Of a stretch of 5,850 nt of DNA, positions 1 to 5,611 are shown piece after piece. Below the pieces are notes generated by a model. That model did no database searches. It saw nothing but the letters and a program-made list of their open reading frames with translations, and was not told where the DNA came from. This DNA is from an uncultured Porphyromonas sp. (GTDB lineage Bacteria > Bacteroidota > Bacteroidia > Bacteroidales > Porphyromonadaceae), in assembly GCA_945867245.1 (NCBI GenBank), contig CAMBHQ010000064.1, positions 1 through 5,850 of the forward strand. The letters run 5' to 3'. Numbering within the stretch: position 1 is the first letter of the stretch; each line of letters opens with the position of its first letter. Both the position numbers and the translations under genes were made by a program.

Positions 1-558
1 GAACTAGCTTTGCAGGGCCCCCATAATCTACAGAATGCTATGGCGGCTTCGCTGGCAGCACTATCTGTAGGCGTATCGCCAAGTGTCCTAGACAAGGCCC
101 TCAGAGACTTCGTAAACGTGCCGCATCGACTAGAAAAGGTAGCGCTTATTAACGATGTCCGCTATATCAATGACTCCAAGGCTACCAATATTAGCTCGAC
201 TTACTACGCACTACGTACGATGACTACGCCCTATGTGCTGATACTCGGGGGTACAGACAAGGGCAATAACTACGAGGATATCGCTGACCTAGTGGTCTCT
301 GGTGCGCGTGCCCTCGTCCTCCTTACCACGGATACGGCCAAGCTGCATGCGACCTTCGACAGACGTATCGCCGAGATTGTAGAGGCCCGCTCTATGGCGG
401 AGGCCATTGCACAGTGTCATCGTCTAGCTCAGCCCGGGGATACGGTATTGCTGTCGCCTGCATGTGCTAGCTTCGACCTCTTCCGTAACTACGAGCATCG
501 AGGTGATAGCTTCCGCGAGGAAGTGCTAGCCCTTAAACAACGGATAGAGCAGGCCTAA
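1..558 (+). CDS. murD: UDP-N-acetylmuramoyl-L-alanine--D-glutamate ligase MurD, C-terminal part (5' end outside window)
   Basis: This is the C-terminal 185 codons of MurD, the cytoplasmic ATP-dependent ligase that adds D-glutamate to UDP-MurNAc-L-Ala. The frame is open from base 1 (E-L-A-L-Q-G...), so the TTG at 10 is an internal Leu codon, not a start. Visible Mur-ligase landmarks are GPHNLQNAMAA at the end of the central ATP-binding domain (bases 16-48), VPHRLE at the central/C-terminal domain junction, INDSKATN (166-189, the MurD motif with the Lys and Thr of the active site), LILGGTDKG (about 238-264), and SPACASFDLFRNYEHRG (about 454-504), the C-terminal substrate-side signature. MurD is normally about 440-450 residues, so roughly 260 N-terminal residues lie upstream. 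The gene ends with TAA, 4 bases before ftsW, which suggests one transcript and possible translational coupling. The identification is firm; the truncation comes from the window edge and is not a broken gene. Confidence 0.96.
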   Translation, partial: ELALQGPHNLQNAMAASLAALSVGVSPSVLDKALRDFVNVPHRLEKVALINDVRYINDSKATNISSTYYALRTMTTPYVLILGGTDKGNNYEDIADLVVSGARALVLLTTDTAKLHATFDRRIAEIVEARSMAEAIAQCHRLAQPGDTVLLSPACASFDLFRNYEHRGDSFREEVLALKQRIEQA

Positions 559-562
559 GACG

Positions 563-1855
563 ATGAGCGAAAACACAGCAGCGCAGAGCACGAACCTGCG
601 TCACAGGTGGTTTGGCTTTATCCAGTATGCCGACCTCAAGGTAGCACTTCTCTATATAATCTTCATAGCCTTCTCGATTTATACGGTAACGACCGCCTCG
701 GGGAGCGAGATGTACGAGTTCTTCTTCCGCTCGGGTGGGGGAGGAGGTGGCCTAATATCGCCCATCGTTAAGCACTATATAATAGTCTGCTTCTGTGCAC
801 TCGTCGTGATGGCCATGGTGGCGATGCCACTCAAGCATGCGGACCGTATCCGGAGTGCGGGTGCTCCCCTGTTTATCTTGGCTTGCCTTGCCCTCTTGGG
901 GATGCAGATGCTCAGTGGCTCTACCATCAATGAGGCCGCACGTTGGGTGCATATCGGTAGTATATCGATACAGCCCTCCGAAATCTGTAAAATAGGCGTT
1001 GTCTTGGCGCTTAGCCTGATGTCCTGTCTCTATCAGGAACGGCAGGATGTAGTCCAGCATCCGATGAGGCGGTACTACTATATCCCCCTGATTATCATTG
1101 GCTCGCTCGTTGTGTATATCCTCTACAACAACATCTCTACTGGGCTGATATATGCTGTGGCTATCTCTCTACTGCTCTTTATCTACGAGATGCCCCTCAA
1201 GCGTTATATCCCTATCTTCGGCGGGGGAGCCATGCTCGCCATGCTCGCCTTCCTTTGGCTTGCGACCACGGATACGGTGCCACAGTTGGGGCGTCTAGCT
1301 ACAGCCAAGTCTCGTATCGACAAGATGCTAGCGCCCAAAGTAGAGGGCGACTTCGAGATTCATGATGAGAATCTACAGGAGCGCTTCTCGCAGATTGCGA
1401 TAGCTAATGCCAACATCAGAGGGCGAGGACTCGGCAAGAGCCAGATGAAGGAGGTACTCCCTATGGCTATGTCGGACTACGTCTACGCCGTAGTTATCGA
1501 GGAAACAGGTATTATAGGCGTGATTATGATACCAGCGCTGTATATAGCCTGGTTTTGCCTGGTGCTGATGCTAGCAAGACGAGAGAAGGATAAGTTTTTC
1601 CGCTATGTCCTCTATGGTATCGGGGTCTTCTATCCGCTACAAGCATTGGTTAATATCATCGTGGTTAGTGGTCTGATTACGACAGGTCAGCCTCTACCCT
1701 TCCTGAGTGCTGGGGGCTCATCGGCTCTCTCGGGGAGCCTTGCCTTTGGCTTTATGCTAATGATTAGCCGTTGGCAGACCGAGCGTCAGCTAGAGTCCAA
1801 CCAGATTAAAGAAGAGGAGCTAGAGCCCTCGACCAATAGCCCCGCAATAGGATAA
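563..1855 (+). CDS. ftsW: Septal peptidoglycan glycosyltransferase FtsW (SEDS family)
   Basis: This 430-residue integral membrane protein belongs to the SEDS family, which polymerises lipid II glycan strands together with a class B PBP. Its position between murD and murG favours FtsW over its paralogue RodA. Family motifs seen are AARWVHIGSISIQPSE (125-140), GRGLGKSQMKEVLP (287-300) followed by MSDYVYAVVIEETG, in which D305 corresponds to the catalytic Asp, and PLPFLSAGGSSAL (377-389). By eye there are about ten membrane segments (near 26-45, 70-89, 101-117, 141-157, 172-189, 190-207, 215-235, 308-338, 348-372, 385-402), with the usual large outer loop at about 236-306. The C-terminal tail (403-430) is charged and cytoplasmic. 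The ATG start is 4 bases after the murD stop, without a Shine-Dalgarno, which is normal in this phylum. Unusual: a run of six glycines (58-63) in the first outer loop. Confidence 0.95.
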   Translation: MSENTAAQSTNLRHRWFGFIQYADLKVALLYIIFIAFSIYTVTTASGSEMYEFFFRSGGGGGGLISPIVKHYIIVCFCALVVMAMVAMPLKHADRIRSAGAPLFILACLALLGMQMLSGSTINEAARWVHIGSISIQPSEICKIGVVLALSLMSCLYQERQDVVQHPMRRYYYIPLIIIGSLVVYILYNNISTGLIYAVAISLLLFIYEMPLKRYIPIFGGGAMLAMLAFLWLATTDTVPQLGRLATAKSRIDKMLAPKVEGDFEIHDENLQERFSQIAIANANIRGRGLGKSQMKEVLPMAMSDYVYAVVIEETGIIGVIMIPALYIAWFCLVLMLARREKDKFFRYVLYGIGVFYPLQALVNIIVVSGLITTGQPLPFLSAGGSSALSGSLAFGFMLMISRWQTERQLESNQIKEEELEPSTNSPAIG

Positions 1856-1876
1856 CACTAAGCATAGCAATACGAT

Positions 1877-2989
1877 ATGACTAAGACAAAAACAATTAGA
1901 CGTGCTATCATCAGTGGTGGCGGCACGGGAGGGCACATCTTCCCCGCCATCTCTATCGCCAATGCTCTACGCCGTAGATACCCCGAGGTGGAGATACTAT
2001 TCATTGGTGCCGAGGGGCGTATGGAGATGCAGCGAGTACCTGCTGCCGGATACCCCATCGTAGGCTTACCAGTCGAAGGTCTACAGCGTAAGCAAATTTG
2101 GCGCAATATCGGGGTAATCAAGAACTACCTACTAAGTCTCTATAAGGCCAAGCGTATCATCAAAGACTTCGCACCAGACGTGGTCGTGGGCGTCGGTGGC
2201 TATGCCAGTGCTCCGACCCTCAAGGTGGCGCAGATGCTGGGTGTCCCGACCCTGATACAGGAGCAAAACTCGTACGCAGGAGTTACGAACAAGTACCTAA
2301 GCCGTGAGGCTAGCCGTATCTGCGTCGCTTATCCGGGTATGGAGCGTTTCTTCCCTGCTGATAGGATTGTGCTAACGGGCAATCCTATCCGTCCGGAGAT
2401 AGAGTTCCTTACGGAAGATAGGGGCGTAGCTGGGCAGTACTTCGGCTTCTCTGGGGACGAAGCTAAGCCTACGGTGCTTGTCGTCGGTGGTAGCCTAGGA
2501 GCTAAGACGATAAATGAAAGCATAGGTATGCACCTCGGCGAATGGTCAGCCTCGGGCTTACGCCTAATATGGCAGACGGGACGAGGCTATGAGAGCGAGG
2601 CTAAGCGACTCTTGGAGGGCTATACTGGCGAAGTATATTGCTCGGCCTTTATCGACCGTATGGATTATGCCTATCAGCTAGCCGACCTCGTTGTCTCTCG
2701 TGCGGGTGCTAGCTCTATCAGCGAGCTCTGTCACCTCGGTAAGCCGACTATTCTCGTCCCTTCGCCCAATGTAGCGGAGGACCACCAGACCAAGAATGCA
2801 CTAGCGCTCTCTGAGCGTGGTGCTGCCATCCTCATCCCTGACGCAGAGGCTCGAGGACGCCTTACGGCAGAGGCCATAGCATTGGCTGGGGATACGGCTC
2901 AGCTTGCGCAGCTATCCGCTAATATCAAGCTCCTTGCAGAGGGACGTTCGGCGGATAGGATAGTAGACGAGCTTGTCCTACTGGTCTAG
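1877..2989 (+). CDS. murG: UDP-GlcNAc:lipid I N-acetylglucosaminyltransferase MurG
   Basis: MurG is a peripheral inner-membrane GT-B glycosyltransferase that transfers GlcNAc from UDP-GlcNAc to lipid I to give lipid II, the substrate of FtsW encoded just upstream. At 370 residues it has the normal full length. Visible motifs are SGGGTGGHIFPA (13-24; the glycine-rich loop and conserved His of the N-domain), VGVGGYASAP (104-113), IQEQNSYAGVTNK (127-139), TGNPIR (167-172), VVGGSLGAK (202-210, a C-domain G-loop), SRAGASSISEL (274-284, nucleotide-sugar site) and PSPNVAEDHQTKNA (295-308). The ATG at 1877 places the G-loop at the usual distance from the N-terminus. It follows ftsW by 21 bases and is probably in the same transcript. 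In most Bacteroidales murC and ftsQ/A/Z would follow; here a terminator does. Confidence 0.97.
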   Translation: MTKTKTIRRAIISGGGTGGHIFPAISIANALRRRYPEVEILFIGAEGRMEMQRVPAAGYPIVGLPVEGLQRKQIWRNIGVIKNYLLSLYKAKRIIKDFAPDVVVGVGGYASAPTLKVAQMLGVPTLIQEQNSYAGVTNKYLSREASRICVAYPGMERFFPADRIVLTGNPIRPEIEFLTEDRGVAGQYFGFSGDEAKPTVLVVGGSLGAKTINESIGMHLGEWSASGLRLIWQTGRGYESEAKRLLEGYTGEVYCSAFIDRMDYAYQLADLVVSRAGASSISELCHLGKPTILVPSPNVAEDHQTKNALALSERGAAILIPDAEARGRLTAEAIALAGDTAQLAQLSANIKLLAEGRSADRIVDELVLLV

Positions 2990-3028
2990 GCTATAGGCAA
3001 AGGCTAGTAAAGCATCACAGATGAATAT

Positions 3029-3061
3029 GAAGAGGGGCTGTCATCCCGACAGCCCCTCTTC
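3029..3061. terminator. Bidirectional intrinsic terminator between convergent genes
   Basis: A perfect 14-bp stem (3029-3042 pairing with 3048-3061) encloses the 5-base loop ATCCC. The core is GGGGCTGTC paired with GACAGCCCC. On the + strand the right arm runs into a pyrimidine-rich tail (CTTCTTCGTTGG), a modest U-tract. On the - strand the stem is followed by AT-rich sequence. It lies 39 bases past the murG stop and 46 bases past the stop of the convergent GntR gene, so it can serve both transcripts. The hairpin is seen directly; the terminator role is inferred from stem strength and position. Confidence 0.88.
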
Positions 3062-3107
3062 TTCGTTGGTATGTAAAGCATGAAAAAAGAACTTACTAAG
3101 GCTCAGC

Positions 3108-3464
3108 CTAGCCCTCTACGAGTAGCTCGCTGAGTTCTCTAGGTGTAATACCCAGAAGCGCCAAGGTGCGGCGTAGCTCAGGTATAGTCTCATTGCGGAA
3201 GCGTGCCAGACGCTCCTCGCGGATGGTGGCTATAGCCCCATCGGCAACGAAGTACCCGAGACCACGCTGTACGCGTATGGCTCCGAGTTGTTGTAGTCTA
3301 TCGTAGGCACGTGTAATAGTGATGGGGTTTACCTCCATCTGTACAGCCATATCCCGCACCGAGGGGATGCGCTCCCCTTCGGCATAAGTGCCGAGGAGAA
3401 TGCGGTCGCCTACATACTGCAGGATACTGGCGTAGCCTACTTGGTTATTGTTGTTTATCATCAT
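3108..3464 (-). CDS. YtrA-type GntR-family transcriptional regulator
   Basis: This 118-residue DNA-binding protein has an N-terminal GntR winged helix (about 11-73). The sequence VGDRILLGTYAEGERIPSVR (18-37) is followed by the helix-turn-helix MAVQMEVNPITITRAYDRLQ (39-58) and the wing LGAIRVQRGLGYFV (60-73). About 45 residues follow, mainly helical and charged, with no room for a FadR, UTRA or aminotransferase effector domain. That short tail is typical of the YtrA subfamily, whose members usually sit beside ABC transporter genes and repress them. Here the gene is the last of a three-gene unit, 39 bases after the permease stop. The encoded protein starts Met-Met; the second ATG (at 3461) is an equally possible start, and no Shine-Dalgarno decides between them. 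Autoregulation of this unit is inferred. Family assignment is firm; the signal sensed is unknown. Confidence 0.92.
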   Translation of the reverse strand: MMINNNNQVGYASILQYVGDRILLGTYAEGERIPSVRDMAVQMEVNPITITRAYDRLQQLGAIRVQRGLGYFVADGAIATIREERLARFRNETIPELRRTLALLGITPRELSELLVEG

Positions 3465-3503
3465 TAGTCGTCTCTTAGGTTGGTAGCGTTTGGCGTTCTA
3501 TGG

Positions 3504-4328
3504 CTACGAGGTAATCGCCTTGAGTTTGCGGATAGTCAGGTAGATGCAGACTATAGCAATAGCCACTAACGCCACTGTTACGCTCGTCGTCGCTACATAG
3601 GCATAGGGGTCGACCATCTCGCCATTGCTAAATGCAGGTCCATCCCAATCTAGAGCTATGGCAATCTGGATACAGGAGAAAACAAAGAATATCGTCCCGA
3701 AGATGAGACTTATAGCAGCTACGCATAGGGCCACAAAGCCGTTGCGGATGCTCATCGCCGTATAAGCGGGTACTATGGCCGCTATGCAGAGGATGGCTAT
3801 CCAAGATATGCTCATAAGCGTCGTGATATAGGGGTAGTTAGGTGTGTGTATGTCTAGAATGACTAGTCCCACGGATTCCCAGCTATCATAAATCGCTTGG
3901 CTGTTTAGGTAGGGATTGCTTATGTACTCTAGGGCAAACGCACAGAGCCCCGTTAGATGCTCTAGGATATAGAGTACTAAACCATAGGCAAGGATGCTTA
4001 GGGCTTTCTCCCACCATTCGGCAGGCAGAGACGAGAAGGTCGTCGGGAGGCTGTGTACGGTGCGCTGATTGAGGTATATGTAGAAGTACGCCATAGTAAA
4101 CGCTGTGATTACGGACATTACAGCCGTATAGCTATAGTTGGGGCCGTATAGTTGGTTCCACTCATCGATAGACGTATCGAATAGTATAGGGATGCGAGGA
4201 ACGAAATAAATGAGCATCAGTAGGCCTCCGAAAAGGGCGAAAAGCGTTGTCTTGTTGCTTACAAGGTCCGCACGTAGCATGAGGTATATGCGTCCCCAGC
4301 TGCTGCTATGTAGTGCTTTGTTATTCAT
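3504..4328 (-). CDS. ABC-2-type exporter membrane subunit, six predicted helices
   Basis: This 274-residue membrane protein is the likely partner of the ATPase encoded just upstream: its ATG lies 4 bases after the ATPase stop, so the two are probably translationally coupled. Hydrophobic segments by eye are about 29-46, 67-87, 109-135, 167-192, 197-226 and 244-266, six in all, as in ABC-2 permeases. The N-terminus (MNNKALHSSSWGRIYLMLRADL) is short and amphipathic and has no cleavable signal peptide. The stretch SLPAEWWEKALSILAYG (100-116), just before helix 3, resembles the LPAS..EK motif that I associate with Bacteroidetes ABC-2 permeases; that link is from memory. Loop 136-166 is rich in aromatic and polar residues and probably faces outward. 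No single-sequence motif names the substrate. Such subunits normally dimerise with two ATPase copies. Confidence 0.8.
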   Translation of the reverse strand: MNNKALHSSSWGRIYLMLRADLVSNKTTLFALFGGLLMLIYFVPRIPILFDTSIDEWNQLYGPNYSYTAVMSVITAFTMAYFYIYLNQRTVHSLPTTFSSLPAEWWEKALSILAYGLVLYILEHLTGLCAFALEYISNPYLNSQAIYDSWESVGLVILDIHTPNYPYITTLMSISWIAILCIAAIVPAYTAMSIRNGFVALCVAAISLIFGTIFFVFSCIQIAIALDWDGPAFSNGEMVDPYAYVATTSVTVALVAIAIVCIYLTIRKLKAITS

Positions 4329-4332
4329 GGCT

Positions 4333-5172
4333 CTAGTGGTTTATGCAGTTTTTAACTTGCTCTGGGCTTGCGATCATAGCATTGAAGAATAGCTCCATCG
4401 AGAAATTCCCGGGCTCCTCCGCTTGCTCGTCGGCAGGCCATACGCCATACTCACCCATGATACTACCCTCGCGATAGAGTACTCTAGCACTATTATCGGG
4501 TGTAAGGACGCCAAAGTGTAGGCGCTCGGAGAGCTCTGCTATGCTGTGGTTGCAGACCACTCTGTTGGCATCGAGCATAACTATATGGTCAATGAGTTGC
4601 TCTAGGTCGCGCACCTGATGTGTGCTGATAATGATGAGCTGCTCCTCACTGCTGTACTTGGCAAGGACCTGTCTGAATACGCTTTTGCTAGGTATATCTA
4701 GTCCGTTGGTAGGTTCGTCTAATAGCAGAATAGGGGTGCGTAGCGATAGGGCTAATGCAATCATAGCCTTTTTGCGCTGTCCGAGCGATATCTTACCAAG
4801 GTGCCACGACCACTCTACACCGAAGGCCTGCATGAGTTCGTTAGCAATCTGTTCGTCGTAGGTGGGGTAAAAGGGGGCAATGATATCGAAGTATTCGCGC
4901 ACTGTTAGTCGAGGAGTCGTCATTTCCTCGGGGAGCATGAACACCTGCTGTAGGAGTTTGGCGGGTCTTTTCTGTGTAGAGATGCCTAGGCTCCTTACCT
5001 CTCCGCCCTGAGCTAGTAGTTGCCCTGTTATGAGCTTCATTAGGGTACTCTTGCCCTCACCATTGCGGCCTAGGAGGCCAACGATAGAGCCACGGCTTAG
5101 CTCTAGATTGAGGTCGCTGAATAGCTTGTGTCTGCGTTTGTAGCCGAAGGAGACCTGTTTTAGTTGTATCAT
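4333..5172 (-). CDS. ABC transporter ATP-binding protein (exporter type, YtrB/BcrA-like)
   Basis: This 279-residue cytoplasmic ATPase should power the adjacent permease. It contains all nucleotide-binding motifs: Walker A GRNGEGKST (35-43), a region with Q75/Q76 before VFMLPEEM (78-84, Q-loop area), signature ISLGQRKK (128-135), Walker B ILLLDEP (148-154), D-loop NGLD (156-159) and switch His in STHQ (H185). The signature has SLGQ in place of SGGQ; I recall this as common in the CcmA/BcrA/YtrB-like exporter branch, so it is not by itself a defect. About 65 residues (215-279) follow the core fold and form an acidic C-terminal extension of unknown role. The ATG at 5172 is the natural start, since IQLKQVSFGY is the usual first strand of these domains. 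It is the first gene of a - strand unit driven by the promoter at 5239-5269, with an AT-rich leader of about 60 bases. Confidence 0.93.
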   Translation of the reverse strand: MIQLKQVSFGYKRRHKLFSDLNLELSRGSIVGLLGRNGEGKSTLMKLITGQLLAQGGEVRSLGISTQKRPAKLLQQVFMLPEEMTTPRLTVREYFDIIAPFYPTYDEQIANELMQAFGVEWSWHLGKISLGQRKKAMIALALSLRTPILLLDEPTNGLDIPSKSVFRQVLAKYSSEEQLIIISTHQVRDLEQLIDHIVMLDANRVVCNHSIAELSERLHFGVLTPDNSARVLYREGSIMGEYGVWPADEQAEEPGNFSMELFFNAMIASPEQVKNCINH

Positions 5173-5238
5173 AACTTAATGCCTTATTGAGTTTGTATTT
5201 GCTATATTGTCCTACTGAATTACTCTAGTAGTACACTG

Positions 5239-5269
5239 CAAAGGTAGATATATTTTTGATACTCGCAAT
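5239..5269 (-). promoter_or_regulatory. Bacteroidetes-type promoter for the - strand ABC/GntR unit
   Basis: Read on the - strand, ATTG (5269-5266, a 3-of-4 match to the -33 box TTTG) is followed after 19 bases by TACCTTTG (5246-5239), a full match to the -7 consensus TAnnTTTG. The 19-base spacing fits the known Bacteroidetes sigma-ABfr promoter layout. Transcription would start near 5233 and leave a leader of about 60 bases before the ATPase ATG. The flanks (CTATTGCG at -33, GCAGTGT after the -7 box) are identical to those of the divergent promoter at 5545-5575. Confidence 0.8.
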
Positions 5270-5279
5270 AGGTGGTCGG

Positions 5280-5400
5280 GAGTTTTTGTCTCGGCTTTGG
5301 TTGCTTCTGCTTGTGGGGGCTGGTAGATTATGGGTTTAGTAGTGGTAGTTAAGGCTCTGTATTATAGCGTTATGTGTTGGGTTTTCTTTTAGTTCTTAGT
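5280..5400. other. Non-coding, G+T-rich stretch of the divergent intergenic region
   Basis: This part of the 439-base gap between the divergent ABC genes has no convincing gene. By hand count, bases 5271-5350 contain 32 G, 33 T, 8 C and 7 A, so about 81% are G or T on the + strand, unlike any other part of the window. The only frame seen is a 20-codon open frame at 5330-5392, which I do not accept as a gene. No tRNA, stable hairpin or known riboswitch was recognised. It may be a long leader, an unrecognised RNA, or simply decayed sequence. Confidence 0.4.
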
Positions 5401-5422
5401 TTGCCTATAGATTTACGCCTTA

Positions 5423-5488
5423 TTCACTAGTTGGTGTACACTTGTTCACTCGTAGCTGTATGCCGATACACTCTATAGAGCACCTTAT
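5423..5488 (+). repeat. T(T/A)CACT direct repeats at 22-base spacing
   Basis: The hexamers TTCACT, TTCACT and TACACT begin at 5423, 5445 and 5467, exactly 22 bases apart, about two turns of B-DNA. The first two 22-base units agree at 14 of 22 positions (hand alignment); the third shares mainly the first seven bases with the second. A further TACACT starts at 5437, inside the palindrome GTGTACAC (5434-5441). The block lies about 57 bases upstream of the -33 box of the + strand promoter, so binding sites for an activator or repressor are plausible. The repeats are seen directly; the function is inference. Confidence 0.4.
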
Positions 5489-5498
5489 ACCTTGGTAT
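5471..5498. promoter_or_regulatory. Two adjacent short palindromes, candidate operators
   Basis: CTCTATAGAG (5471-5480) is a perfect 10-base palindrome. ATACC-TT-GGTAT (5487-5498) is a perfect inverted repeat with 5-base arms. Their centres are 17 bases apart, and both lie 47-75 bases upstream of the -33 box of the + strand ABC promoter. With GTGTACAC at 5434-5441 they make three palindromes in 65 bases. Each is short enough to arise by chance, so the operator role is tentative. Confidence 0.35.
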
Positions 5499-5544
5499 TT
5501 AGGGCAGTGTTGTATGTATGTTAGGCAGAAAGTTTGTTCTAGCT

Positions 5545-5575
5545 ATTGCGGGATTAGGAAATGTTATTACCTTTG
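5545..5575 (+). promoter_or_regulatory. Bacteroidetes-type promoter for the + strand ABC gene
   Basis: ATTG (5545-5548) is followed after 19 bases by TACCTTTG (5568-5575), a full match to the -7 consensus TAnnTTTG with a 3-of-4 match at -33. The predicted start is near 5581, giving a leader of about 30 bases before the ATG at 5612. No Shine-Dalgarno is visible in that leader. AGTGT directly after the -7 box and ACAC at 5596-5599 form a weak inverted pair that could bind a regulator. Confidence 0.82.
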
Positions 5576-5611
5576 CAGTGTGGTATTAGAATATAACACC
5601 TAAGTAGAGCT

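Noticed and set aside
752..1060. Open frame of 102 codons on the - strand inside ftsW
   Set aside because: It lies wholly antisense to a well-supported gene, matches no family I recognise, and has no promoter signal.
1858..2523. Open frames on the - strand inside murG (1858-2121 and 2329-2523)
   Set aside because: They are antisense to conserved MurG motifs and have composition dictated by that gene; no independent support.
4210..4861. Open frames on the + strand (4210-4392 and 4622-4861) antisense to the exporter genes
   Set aside because: They overlap the conserved ATPase and permease in the opposite strand and show no domain or start signal.
5330..5392. 20-codon hydrophobic open frame in the intergenic region
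   Set aside because: It is short, its hydrophobic content follows from the G+T-rich sequence, and no promoter or ribosome site is convincing.
5377..5403. TTAGTTTG at 5396-5403 as a third promoter -7 box
   Set aside because: It has one mismatch to TAnnTTTG, and the nearest TTG upstream (5377-5379) is at the wrong spacing (16 bases).
5578..5599. GTGT-14-ACAC inverted pair as a defined operator
   Set aside because: Only four bases per arm match and the spacing differs from known YtrA-type sites; kept only as a remark on the promoter.
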